64,000 bases of DNA from an uncultured SAR116 cluster alpha proteobacterium (lineage in GTDB: Bacteria; Pseudomonadota; Alphaproteobacteria; Puniceispirillales; Marisalimonadaceae): positions 87,902 through 151,901 of the forward strand of contig CACNGC010000004.1 in NCBI GenBank assembly GCA_902619805.1, given 5' to 3'. Shown one piece after another: positions 8,877 through 20,174 of this stretch (its first letter is position 1; the number at the start of each line of letters is the position of its first letter). The translations under genes were made by a program, and so were the position numbers. The notes beneath the pieces were generated by a model that worked only from the letters and a program-made list of their open reading frames with translations, was not told the DNA's origin and did no database searches.

Positions 8877-10847
8877 TTATTTTGCTTTGTTAATATATTT
8901 CTGGATCTCTTTAATAGTAAGCAATTCAGATAAAATTTTTCCATTTAATAATAATGGACCATAAATTTCATTATACGGTATTCCATAACGTCCTTTTTTA
9001 GTTAGGAAATTTTTAATATTTTCGTTCGGCTTAGTCCAATCTAAGACTAGAACTTTTACATTATTGCTATTAAAAATTTCTGATATTTTTTTAGTATCTA
9101 GTACCAAGGCTTTATTCACCTGACACGTTAAACACCAATCAGCAGTAATATCAACAAATACTATTTCTCCTTTAGCTGCCAACTGGTTTGGTAATGAAAA
9201 ATTTTTGTTTATATCCCAATTAACTATCTCTAAACTAGAGTAGTTATTTATATTGGTTTCAATTTTTGTCTCTAATTTTATAAATAAATTAATTAACCAT
9301 AACGATGTAAGTAGAAGAAAAATAGCCATAAATTTTTTAAAAGTTACTAACCATTCACCAGGCTTTGGAATAATTGATATAATTTTTGGGAATAACATTA
9401 TTAAAATTAGGGGTAATGACAAACCTAAACCCATTATTAAAAGAATAGAGAAAATTTCGAAAGTCCCTCCAGATAAAGCAAAACCAACTGCAGTACCCAC
9501 TAATGGTGCCGTACAAGGAGTAGCTAATAAAGTTAATGTAATTCCAGTAATGAAATCTCCTAAAAAACCTTCACCTCTATATGAGAGAATATTTAAAATT
9601 TTTGGAGGTAAAAATAAATTAAATAGCCCTAAGAGATTGAAACCAAAAAAAGCTGTAAGTAAAATCATAAAAATTAGAAAAGATGGATTTTGAAACTGTA
9701 CGCCCCAACCAACAAGTTCACCTGCAGACTTAACTATGTAAGTACCAACTGCCAGCAATAAAAAAGATGTTAATATGCCCAATATATTAAATAAAATTTT
9801 CTTCCTAAATATTACTTTGTTTACCGTTCTTAGATTTACTAATTGTACCATTTTCAAAGATAATACAGGGAGAACACAAGGCATAAAATTTAAAATAAAA
9901 CCACCAGTTAAAGCAATTATGAAAATTTCAACACCAATTGAAATTTTATTTTTATTAAAGTTTAATATATTTTTATTATGTAAATTTAACGTATTAGTTA
10001 TAATTCTCTCATAACTATTTTCATTATTAAGAAAAGTTAATTTTAAAAATTCAAATTCATAATTTTTATTATCTTTAAAATTAATAGTTAGATTTAAAAC
10101 TTCACCAGTTTTTGAATAAGAAGGTTTTTCTAAAATAAATCCTTTATTATCTTCTACAATTATATCATATGGATTAATATTTAATTTATTTATAAAAGTT
10201 AATTTGAGTTTACTATCAAATTTGTCAAATGAAAAAAGTTCTAAATCTTTATGTCCCACATTTTTTGGTACTTTACTCTTATATTTAAGTATATCTGATA
10301 ATTTAGAATTATTTTTATAATTTTTAGTTAATTTACTTAAATCATAATTAAAACTTACTGGAACGCATATTTCAGCACATACTTGTGCCTCAAATAGAAG
10401 TTGTCCTGATATTTTTTTGTTTTTGTTTAACCCTTCTATAACTATTGGAAAAATTACTTCATTTTCGTAACCAAATGTCTCAATACCGAAAAACTTAAAT
10501 CTTTTAGGGTTTGGAAACAGTAAATTCATTGATTTAATATTATTTCCTGTTTCCCATTTGATTTCTGGAGGCAGTCCTGCATCACCAGGATTTCTCCAAT
10601 ATATTTTCCATTCTGGTAAAAGGTTTACTTTTAAACCTATAAGAATTTTTGTTGGAGTGGTTTCAAACATTTTACCAAATAAAATATCAAATTTAACAAA
10701 ATCATAATTTTCATTAGTCACAGTGTTTTGATTAGAAACTAAGATGTTAGAGACAGATTTGCTTACATTAGTCAAACTAATTAAAGTTAGAGATATAAAC
10801 AAAATTAAAACTTTATAGTATTTAAAATTAACTAGTTTATTGTGCAT
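8877..10847 (-). CDS. ScsB/DsbD-type protein-disulfide reductase
   Basis: Membrane electron carrier that passes reducing power from cytoplasmic thioredoxin to periplasmic thiol proteins. The 656 residues contain, in order: a signal peptide (to about 35), a periplasmic N-terminal domain with a CxxxC pair in VCAEICVP (near 160), about eight membrane helices with the buried redox cysteines in NFMPCVLP and LLATPCTAP, and a C-terminal periplasmic thioredoxin domain with DWCLTCQ (near 573). The long N domain (NLLPEWKIYWRNPGDAG) matches ScsB-type proteins more than E. coli DsbD. It may also support cytochrome or cox assembly. Divergent from yqgE. Confidence 0.88.
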   Translation of the reverse strand: MHNKLVNFKYYKVLILFISLTLISLTNVSKSVSNILVSNQNTVTNENYDFVKFDILFGKMFETTPTKILIGLKVNLLPEWKIYWRNPGDAGLPPEIKWETGNNIKSMNLLFPNPKRFKFFGIETFGYENEVIFPIVIEGLNKNKKISGQLLFEAQVCAEICVPVSFNYDLSKLTKNYKNNSKLSDILKYKSKVPKNVGHKDLELFSFDKFDSKLKLTFINKLNINPYDIIVEDNKGFILEKPSYSKTGEVLNLTINFKDNKNYEFEFLKLTFLNNENSYERIITNTLNLHNKNILNFNKNKISIGVEIFIIALTGGFILNFMPCVLPVLSLKMVQLVNLRTVNKVIFRKKILFNILGILTSFLLLAVGTYIVKSAGELVGWGVQFQNPSFLIFMILLTAFFGFNLLGLFNLFLPPKILNILSYRGEGFLGDFITGITLTLLATPCTAPLVGTAVGFALSGGTFEIFSILLIMGLGLSLPLILIMLFPKIISIIPKPGEWLVTFKKFMAIFLLLTSLWLINLFIKLETKIETNINNYSSLEIVNWDINKNFSLPNQLAAKGEIVFVDITADWCLTCQVNKALVLDTKKISEIFNSNNVKVLVLDWTKPNENIKNFLTKKGRYGIPYNEIYGPLLLNGKILSELLTIKEIQKYINKAK

Positions 10848-10900
10848 TATTTCTTTTTGGTTATTATAAGAACTGTCAGTAATATATTGGAATTACAATT

Positions 10901-11461
10901 ATGGATCAAGAATTGTTAGGTAAACTGCTAATTGCCTCTCCAGGACTTGAAGACATAAGATTTCAGGATTCTGTTATATTGATTTGTGAACATTCTAAGG
11001 ATTCCACAATGGGTTTAATTCTAAATAAACCACTTTATAATTTTGACACATCTCAGTTTTTAAAGAAAATGAAAATTAATTCTGAAACTAATTTCAAATC
11101 TAGTCCTACTTATTTTGGTGGTCCTGTCCATCTAAATCAAGGATTTATCATACATTCTAATGAAAAAAAATATAAAACATCTGAAGATATTTTCGATGGT
11201 GTAATGATAACTAGTTCTGAAGAAATCTTAATTGATATTTCAAAGGATAAATCACCAGAATATGCAAAAATTTTCCTGGGATGTGCAGTTTGGAATCAAG
11301 GACAACTTGACAATGAAATACTAGAAAATTCTTGGATTATAAGTAACTCAAGTAAAGATTTGATATTTCATAATCACTTAGAATTTTCGTTATGGAAAAA
11401 ATGTTTAAAAAACATGGGAGTTGATCCAAGTAAGTTAGTATCATATTCAGGGAGTGCTTAG
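10901..11461 (+). CDS. yqgE: YqgE/AlgH family protein
   Basis: UPF0301/DUF179 family protein of 186 residues; the biochemical role is not settled although AlgH was linked to transcriptional control of alginate in pseudomonads. The family features are visible: GKLLIASPGLED near the start, MGLILNKPL, YFGGPVHLNQGFIIH and FLGCAVWNQGQLDNEI. Cytoplasmic, no signal. Divergently transcribed from the ScsB-type gene and convergent with the M16 peptidase 8 bases later. Confidence 0.9.
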   Translation: MDQELLGKLLIASPGLEDIRFQDSVILICEHSKDSTMGLILNKPLYNFDTSQFLKKMKINSETNFKSSPTYFGGPVHLNQGFIIHSNEKKYKTSEDIFDGVMITSSEEILIDISKDKSPEYAKIFLGCAVWNQGQLDNEILENSWIISNSSKDLIFHNHLEFSLWKKCLKNMGVDPSKLVSYSGSA

Positions 11462-11469
11462 TAGTTATT

Positions 11470-12726
11470 TTAATTTAGTATTGTTGAAATCTCTAATTTT
11501 TTTAAAGAATTGGCATTTGGCCCTATCACAGATAATACAGGCTTAGCAGAATTAAATAACTTATCACATAAATCATAAATAGACGAAATAGATATATTTT
11601 CTATGCTTCTTATAACCTCGTTAGTTTCTATCAATTTTCTAAAACTAATCATATTTTTTGCAAAATATTCTGACCTTGAACTGTTACTTTCTTGACCCAT
11701 TATAAAACCAGATTTCATTTGTGATTTTGCTCTATCAAGTTCTTCAGAAGATATGAATTCTTTTATTTTTTTCCATTCTGTTAAACTAGCTTCTAGTAGT
11801 TGATCAACATCGTTAGGTGAAGTTCCAGCATAAAAACCAAATATGCCAGAAGAATTTTGCATCTGTGTAAAACTAAAAATGGAATAACATAAACCTCTTT
11901 TTTCTCTTATCTCTTGAAACAATCTCGAAGACATTCCACCACCTAGTATAATTGATAGCGCTCTGAGAGAAAAACGGTCAATATCTATATTTTTTAGACC
12001 TTCAACACCAAATACTAATTGTGTTTGTTCCAAGTCTCTGTCTTCTGCAATAAATCCTGAAGTCCATTCTGAATTAACTTTTTTAGATTTAATATCATTT
12101 TTAATTTCTGAAAATTTTTCTTCAACAATTTTAAATAAATGATCCTTATTTAAGTTTCCAGACATAGAGATAACCATATTTTCTGGAGTATAATTTGAAT
12201 CTAGAAAGAACTTTAAATCAGACTGTTTAAAACTACTTACAGTTTCTTTAGTGCCAAGAATGGGTCTTCCCATTGGTTGATTTTTAAAAGCAGTTTTAGT
12301 AAAATTTTCAAATACTCTATCGTCTGGAGCATCATAAGATTGTCCTATCTCAGAAATTATCACCCCTCTTTCTCTCTCAATTTCATCTTTAGGGAAAGTT
12401 GAGTTTTTTATAATGTCTGAAAGTATATCAACTCCTAATGCAGCGTTTTCTTTCAATACTTTGAGAAAATAAGCAGTAACCTCTTTACTAGTGTAAGCAT
12501 TGATATCACCTCCAACATCTTCGATCTCTCGTGCTATTGTTTCGGCATTTCTATTTTTGGTTCCTTTGAAAGCCATATGTTCTAACATATGGGCAATTCC
12601 ACATTCATCATTATTTTCGTTAGAACTGCCTGCACCTATCCAAACTCCAATAGATGCACTTTCAACATCAATTTGATCATTAATAATTGTTATACCATTA
12701 TTAAGAGTTTTAAATTCTACACTCAT
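11470..12726 (-). CDS. M16 family zinc metallopeptidase (processing-peptidase-like)
   Basis: Clan ME peptidase of the family that includes the mitochondrial processing peptidase. The 418-residue protein has the inverted zinc motif HxxEH in HMLEHMAFKG (near residues 45-49) and the downstream zinc glutamate in ERGVIISEIGQ, so it is the active, not the inactive, paralogue. The glycine-rich GGGMSSRLFQEIREKRGLCY occurs at mid length. No signal peptide. The stop-start arrangement overlaps thrC by 4 bases, the usual alphaproteobacterial thrC-M16 pair. Confidence 0.93.
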   Translation of the reverse strand: MSVEFKTLNNGITIINDQIDVESASIGVWIGAGSSNENNDECGIAHMLEHMAFKGTKNRNAETIAREIEDVGGDINAYTSKEVTAYFLKVLKENAALGVDILSDIIKNSTFPKDEIERERGVIISEIGQSYDAPDDRVFENFTKTAFKNQPMGRPILGTKETVSSFKQSDLKFFLDSNYTPENMVISMSGNLNKDHLFKIVEEKFSEIKNDIKSKKVNSEWTSGFIAEDRDLEQTQLVFGVEGLKNIDIDRFSLRALSIILGGGMSSRLFQEIREKRGLCYSIFSFTQMQNSSGIFGFYAGTSPNDVDQLLEASLTEWKKIKEFISSEELDRAKSQMKSGFIMGQESNSSRSEYFAKNMISFRKLIETNEVIRSIENISISSIYDLCDKLFNSAKPVLSVIGPNANSLKKLEISTILN

Positions 12727-14141
12727 AACATTCTCATAGATTTTATAATATATTCTTGAACATCTTTTAAATTAGGATCAATTATTTTGAAGTTTTCTTT
12801 TCGACTCATAATTTGATCTAAATGCAAAGGAAATTCAGGTATTATACCAATACTTTTTTTTATAACTTGTGGAAATTTAGCAGGGTGTGCACAAGCAAGA
12901 GAAATTATAGGACAATCATTGGAAATGATTTTTTGTTCAATAGCTTTTTGCGCAGCGCCATAACCTATCGCGCTGTGGGGATCGAGCATATATTTGTGAT
13001 CAATATAGATCTTTTTAATTATATTAAGAGTATCAAAATCATTTATCTTAAAAGCTGCGAATAAATTATTTATTTTGTTAAGTTGGACTTGAGTAATTTG
13101 AAAGTTTCCATCAACTTTAAATTCATTCATTTGCTTTTTGACTAAATTTGTATCTCTATCATTTATTTCGTATAATAGTCTCTCAAAATTACTAGAAACT
13201 TGAATATCCATGCTTGGGCTATAAGAAGGAAAAACATTTTTTCGTTTCATTATACCATTTTCAAAAAATCTGGTAAGTATATCATTTTGGTTTGAGCCAC
13301 ATATCAGCTTAGATATAGGAAGGCCCATTTTTTTTGCCATCCATCCCGCTAAAATATTTCCAAAATTACCTGTGGGCACTGAAAAAACCACCTCTTTTTC
13401 AGGAGATCCTACTCTAAGCGCAGAGTAGAAATAATAAACTATTTGAGGTAATAATCTAACCCAATTAATTGAGTTTATAGCTGAGAGTGATGTACGATCT
13501 TTAAAATTTAAATCTTCAAAACAATCTTTAACAATTGCCTGACACCCGTCAAAATCAGTTTTCACAGACAAGGCATGTGCTCCGTCTTGATTTATCCAGG
13601 TCATTTGTTTTTGTTGAACTTCTGATACCCTTTTGTGCGGGAAAAGTATAAAAATATCGATATTATATTTCCCCTTAAATGCCTCTAGAGCGGCAGAACC
13701 AGTATCACCGCTAGTTGCACCTAAAATTACAGCTCTTTTATTCTTTTTTTCTAGCGCTATGTTAAATGCTCTGGATAAAAATTGCATAGCATAATCTTTA
13801 AATGCTAATGTGGGTCCATGAAAAAGCTCAAGAATGTATGTGTTTTCCTTAAGCTCTTTTAAAGGAGCTACTTCATTACCAAATGTTGAATAAGTAGCCT
13901 CACATATATTTGAAATATCATCCTCATCCAAAAAAGGTTGAATAAAAGGTTTTAAAATTTTAGTAGCTAACTTTGAATAAGTAAGTTCTTTCATGTTTTT
14001 TAATTCACCATGACTAAAACTTGGCCATTTTTCTGGCATAAATAACCCACCATCTCTTGCTAAGCCAGCTAAAAGAACCTCTTCATATGAAAGAGAATCA
14101 TCTCCTCCTCTTGTACTTGAATATTTAATATAATCATCCAT
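12723..14141 (-). CDS. thrC: Threonine synthase
   Basis: PLP enzyme converting O-phosphohomoserine to threonine. The 472-residue protein begins with the class-typical YSSTRG and carries the PLP lysine in HGPTLAFKDYAMQF (near 110), the phosphate-binding GATSGDTGSAA loop and SVPTGNFGN. The length fits the long (E. coli-like/fungal-like) class of threonine synthases. It overlaps the SURF1 gene by 8 bases at its start and the M16 gene by 4 at its end, so it lies within the cytochrome oxidase transcription unit. Confidence 0.96.
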   Translation of the reverse strand: MDDYIKYSSTRGGDDSLSYEEVLLAGLARDGGLFMPEKWPSFSHGELKNMKELTYSKLATKILKPFIQPFLDEDDISNICEATYSTFGNEVAPLKELKENTYILELFHGPTLAFKDYAMQFLSRAFNIALEKKNKRAVILGATSGDTGSAALEAFKGKYNIDIFILFPHKRVSEVQQKQMTWINQDGAHALSVKTDFDGCQAIVKDCFEDLNFKDRTSLSAINSINWVRLLPQIVYYFYSALRVGSPEKEVVFSVPTGNFGNILAGWMAKKMGLPISKLICGSNQNDILTRFFENGIMKRKNVFPSYSPSMDIQVSSNFERLLYEINDRDTNLVKKQMNEFKVDGNFQITQVQLNKINNLFAAFKINDFDTLNIIKKIYIDHKYMLDPHSAIGYGAAQKAIEQKIISNDCPIISLACAHPAKFPQVIKKSIGIIPEFPLHLDQIMSRKENFKIIDPNLKDVQEYIIKSMRML

Positions 14142-14877
14142 TTCGTTTATTCTTTTTAAATATTAATCTTCCAGATGACGCGTGATATGAAAAGTACACA
14201 AATAGAAGAGATAAAGCTAATCCATACCAGGTTATTGCGTATGATAAGTGTTGATTGCGAAATTTAGGTTCACCATCTACCCCTATCGGTAGTGTCAGCT
14301 TTTCACCGACACGCAGAGCATCAATATAATAATCATTAATTGTTTTGTTCGAGATAATATTTATAAAGTCAAAAATTTGATTAGGTACAATTGTAAACCA
14401 GAAACCATTTTCTCCATCATTTTCTGGAACAAAATAACCTTTCTTTTGTGGATATCTTATAATTCCTTTTAATTTTACTAAACCTTTGGTAAGACTAAAC
14501 TTCCTTTTGTCAGGGTTTTTATAACTTTCTGATACCCAACCTCTGTTAATAAGAACAATTTTGTTATTTTCCATAATAAATGGAGTTATCACGTGAAATC
14601 CAGCGTTGCCTTCGTAAGTTTTGCCAGTAATATAAATTTCATTACTGTGCATAAAACGACCTAAAATACCAATGGATTTAAATTCATTAATTGAAGACTT
14701 TTCTAGTTCAGCAGGATCAGTTATAGGATTAGATTGACTTTGCGTAAGATAATTTTGTATCAGAGCTTCTTTCCAAAATAATCTTTTTACTTGCCAAGTG
14801 CCAAAACTAATTAAAATAGCAAAAGTTAATATAGAAAATATTGATGGCCATAACATTGGCTTAAATTGTATTTTCAT
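14134..14877 (-). CDS. SURF1 family cytochrome oxidase assembly protein
   Basis: Inner-membrane assembly factor for the heme a/a3 oxidase (Shy1/SURF1), implicated in heme a delivery to subunit I. The 247-residue protein has the two-helix topology: one helix at about 12-30 (with LISFGTWQVKRL) and one near 215-232, with a periplasmic domain between them including the family motifs NEIYITGKTYEGNAGFHVIT and ILINRGWVSE-like VLINRGWVSESY. Lies between ctaE and thrC. Confidence 0.92.
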   Translation of the reverse strand: MKIQFKPMLWPSIFSILTFAILISFGTWQVKRLFWKEALIQNYLTQSQSNPITDPAELEKSSINEFKSIGILGRFMHSNEIYITGKTYEGNAGFHVITPFIMENNKIVLINRGWVSESYKNPDKRKFSLTKGLVKLKGIIRYPQKKGYFVPENDGENGFWFTIVPNQIFDFINIISNKTINDYYIDALRVGEKLTLPIGVDGEPKFRNQHLSYAITWYGLALSLLFVYFSYHASSGRLIFKKNKRNG

Positions 14878-14922
14878 TATTTGTATATAAACCTTATTTT
14901 TAACAAGTATTATGAATACCTA

Positions 14923-15708
14923 TCAACCACCCCACCAATATATACAAACAAATAAAAATAACCAAACAACATCAACAAAATGCCAATACCAAGCTGCTGC
15001 TTCAAACCCAAAGTGATGATCAGCAGTAAAATGACCTTTAAGACCTCTAAATAAGCAAACTGTTAAAAATATTGTTCCAACTAATACATGAAATCCATGG
15101 AAACCAGTAGCCATATAAAATGTTGAAGCATAAATCCCATCAGTAAACGCAAAAGTAGCATGCTGATATTCATATGCTTGAACCGCTGTAAATATTGCAC
15201 CTAAAATTACAGTTAAAACAAGACCTGTTATAAAATCTTTTTTATTATCATGTTGAAGAGCGTGATGAGACCAGGTAACTGTACAACCAGATAATAATAA
15301 TATTAGTGTATTAATTAAAGGTAGATCAAATGGGTCTAGAGCGATAATGCCCTCTGGTGGCCACACACCAGTATCAGGATATAAACTTGAATCAAAAAAA
15401 GCCCAAAAAAAAGCGACAAAAAACATAACCTCAGAGCAAATAAAAAAAATCATGCCATATCTCATACCAATTTGGACGATAGATGTATGATGACCTTGGT
15501 ATTCAGCTTCTCTTACAATGTCCCTCCACCAATAAAACATGGTAGCTAACACCATAAACAAACCTGCACCTAACACCCATATTGAGTATGGATATTCATG
15601 CATATATAATGTAAGACCAAGAAATAGGGTAAAACCAGCAGCAGATCCTAATGCAGGCCATGGACTTGGTTCAACTAAGTGATATTGATGTTTTTGTTCG
15701 CCACTCAT
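14923..15708 (-). CDS. ctaE: Cytochrome c oxidase subunit III
   Basis: Seven-helix core subunit of the aa3-type oxidase. The 261 residues begin MSGEQKHQYHLVEPSPWPA and end with the conserved YWHFVDVVWLFLFVCIYWWGG. Characteristic motifs HHTSIVQIGMRYGM, SEVMFFVAFFWAFF and ATGFHGFHVLVGTIFL are all present. AGGAGAATGAA precedes the start. The DUF983 gene often found between ctaE and SURF1 is absent. Confidence 0.97.
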   Translation of the reverse strand: MSGEQKHQYHLVEPSPWPALGSAAGFTLFLGLTLYMHEYPYSIWVLGAGLFMVLATMFYWWRDIVREAEYQGHHTSIVQIGMRYGMIFFICSEVMFFVAFFWAFFDSSLYPDTGVWPPEGIIALDPFDLPLINTLILLLSGCTVTWSHHALQHDNKKDFITGLVLTVILGAIFTAVQAYEYQHATFAFTDGIYASTFYMATGFHGFHVLVGTIFLTVCLFRGLKGHFTADHHFGFEAAAWYWHFVDVVWLFLFVCIYWWGG

Positions 15709-15776
15709 TTCATTCTCCTTAATTAACCTTTATATAACCTAATTCAATTCAATCCAAAAAATTTTTAATTTATAAA

Positions 15777-16316
15777 CTATGTTTCAGCATTAAAAAATGT
15801 ATATGACAAAGTGATCTCTTCCAAGTTTTTTGTGTTTTCATCGTCATTTATACTTGGGTCAACATAAAATGACACAGGCATTTTAACCTCTTCTCCCGGC
15901 TGGAGTGTTTGTTTTACAAAACAAAAACAATCTACTTTCATAAAAATACTTCCAGCTTTCGGAGGAGATACGTTAAATACTGCTGTTCCTGTTGTTGGTT
16001 TGTTCGACAAGTTTTTTGCTGTATAGTAAATGACTTGTTGTATACCAGGCTGAACAATGATTTCTTTCTTAGGGGCCTTAAATTCCCAATTAAGTTCTTG
16101 TGATATATTTGAATCAAATCTTATTTGAATATTTCTATATTGACCATTTGATCCTGGAGCTAGTGAAGCCCTTTGAACCGTCCCTGCATATCCAGTAACT
16201 CTACAAAACAAATCATACAATGGAACAGAGGCAAAAGATAAACCAAGCATAAAAAAAACAATTAAGAATGCCCACTTTAGAGAATTATTATTTTTTTTGG
16301 ATAAACTTGAAGACAT
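15777..16316 (-). CDS. ctaG: Cytochrome c oxidase assembly protein CtaG (Cox11)
   Basis: Copper chaperone that inserts CuB into subunit I. The 179-residue protein has one N-terminal membrane anchor (about 15-34) and a periplasmic immunoglobulin-like domain with the copper-binding CFCF motif (near residue 125-128) followed by QTLQPGEEVKMPV. The conserved PLYDLFCRVTGYAGT comes right after the anchor. Its start codon directly abuts the stop of the 47-residue gene upstream. Confidence 0.95.
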   Translation of the reverse strand: MSSSLSKKNNNSLKWAFLIVFFMLGLSFASVPLYDLFCRVTGYAGTVQRASLAPGSNGQYRNIQIRFDSNISQELNWEFKAPKKEIIVQPGIQQVIYYTAKNLSNKPTTGTAVFNVSPPKAGSIFMKVDCFCFVKQTLQPGEEVKMPVSFYVDPSINDDENTKNLEEITLSYTFFNAET

Positions 16317-16460
16317 TTATGCAGTGACATCCATTCTTAAAATTGTAATAAAAAAGAAAAGAACAACCATAAATATTATTATTCCTAAAACAGCAAAATT
16401 CTTCGATTTTCTATTTTCGTAGAATGTTCTAATATATTTATCATTTTTATTAGATTTCAT
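16317..16460 (-). CDS. Small single-span membrane protein of the cox cluster (CoxF-like)
   Basis: A 47-codon ORF fills the gap between ctaB and ctaG. The product starts MKSNKNDKYIRTFYENRKSK, continues into one hydrophobic helix (about residues 21-40) and ends ILRMDVTA. The ATG is followed immediately by coding sequence and the stop touches the ctaG start. A short basic-plus-one-helix protein at this position is standard in alphaproteobacterial ctaB-ctaG clusters, where it is called CoxF or cytochrome oxidase small assembly protein. Position and topology support the call; the exact biochemical role is not known to me. Confidence 0.75.
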   Translation of the reverse strand: MKSNKNDKYIRTFYENRKSKNFAVLGIIIFMVVLFFFITILRMDVTA

Positions 16461-16462
16461 AT

Positions 16463-17407
16463 TTAACCTATCATAAAATTACTAATGAGTTTATCAAAAC
16501 AAATACTCGCAAACAAAATACTTAAATAAAAAATTGAGTACACAAACAGACCTCTTTCTGAATCTTTATTTTCTTTTATTACATAAATAGATCTTTTGAT
16601 AAATTCAATATTCAGTAATGTAACTACAATCATGTAAAAGTTACCAGAGTAATTTAAAATCCAAGGAAGGTATGCGCAAGGCATGAGTAAAAGTGAATAA
16701 ATAAATATATTCTTTCGAGTAGTTATATCACCATAAATTATTGGTAACATTGGTATTTTAGCAGCTCTATAATCTGATTTATTTACTAAAGCCAGAGCCC
16801 AAAAATGTGGCGGTGTCCATAAAAAAATTATTAGAAATAATATTAGAGCTTCTAGCCCAATAGAACCTGTAGCACAAATATGCCCAATAACCGGAGGGAA
16901 TGCGCCAGCAGCACCACCTATTACAATATTTTGAACAGTATGTCTTTTAAGCCACATGGTATAAACTACTGCGTAGAAAAATATTGTAAAAGCAAGTAAG
17001 CTTGCTGCTAACCAATTTACAGATAAACCTAGTATTATTATAGACAAAATGGATGTAATAATTCCAAATGATAGAGCTTCAGAAGGTTGGATCTTACCAG
17101 ATGCGATAGGTCTATTCTTTGTTCTATCCATTAAAACATCAATGTCTTTATCATACCATTGATTAAGAACACCAGACGCACCTGCTCCAAGGGCTATAGC
17201 AAATATACCTATCAAAGCTAAAAATGGATTAATTGAATTACCTAATACAGGAGCCGCATTATAATATCCAACGAAAGCTGTAAAAACTACTAACGACATA
17301 ACCCTAGGCTTCATAAGATTAATATAATCATATGGTGAACCTAAGTTGTTGTTATCTTGAGAAATATCCTTATTGTTAACTGCTATCGATGGCATATTAA
17401 AGTTCAA
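16463..17407 (-). CDS. ctaB: Protoheme IX farnesyltransferase (heme o synthase)
   Basis: UbiA-superfamily prenyltransferase that attaches farnesyl to heme b, giving heme o, the precursor of heme a. The 314 residues contain the first aspartate-rich motif NQWYDKDIDVLMDRTKNRP (about 84-102), the KRHTVQNIVIGGAAGAFPP region and nine or so membrane helices. It follows ctaD by 8 bases and precedes the CoxF-like gene by 2. Confidence 0.95.
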   Translation of the reverse strand: MNFNMPSIAVNNKDISQDNNNLGSPYDYINLMKPRVMSLVVFTAFVGYYNAAPVLGNSINPFLALIGIFAIALGAGASGVLNQWYDKDIDVLMDRTKNRPIASGKIQPSEALSFGIITSILSIIILGLSVNWLAASLLAFTIFFYAVVYTMWLKRHTVQNIVIGGAAGAFPPVIGHICATGSIGLEALILFLIIFLWTPPHFWALALVNKSDYRAAKIPMLPIIYGDITTRKNIFIYSLLLMPCAYLPWILNYSGNFYMIVVTLLNIEFIKRSIYVIKENKDSERGLFVYSIFYLSILFASICFDKLISNFMIG

Positions 17408-17415
17408 AACCTATA

Positions 17416-19910
<2,495 letters not shown>

Positions 19911-20174
19911 TATTTATACTCCTCAAGCTCTGATCAAGTCACATCTAAAATAATAGATTAATGTTAGATTAATTTGAAATGATTTTAAATTACGTTTTAT
20001 ATGTATTACTTAAAACTTTTTTATGAAAAATGCTAGATCTAAAACCAAATAAATTATTTTTTTTAAATTGAGTTATTATTTAATTATCAAATTTATATTT
20101 TTTAGTGTTAATCTTGAAGAATAGTAATTATATTGCCATGTCATATATATAAAAATTAATTAATAGGCACAAAA
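19911..20174. promoter_or_regulatory. Divergent control region of the cox operon and tldD
   Basis: 264 bases of extremely AT-rich DNA between the diverging ctaC and tldD genes. The ctaC ribosome binding site is clear at 19919-19924. I see no convincing conserved operator, ORF or RNA here; promoters for both operons must lie within it but the boxes cannot be chosen reliably by eye. Confidence 0.4.

Noticed and set aside
9253..9693. 146-codon plus-strand ORF inside the ScsB-type gene
   Set aside because: Basic, low-complexity shadow of a membrane-protein gene; the minus-strand frame is clearly the real one.
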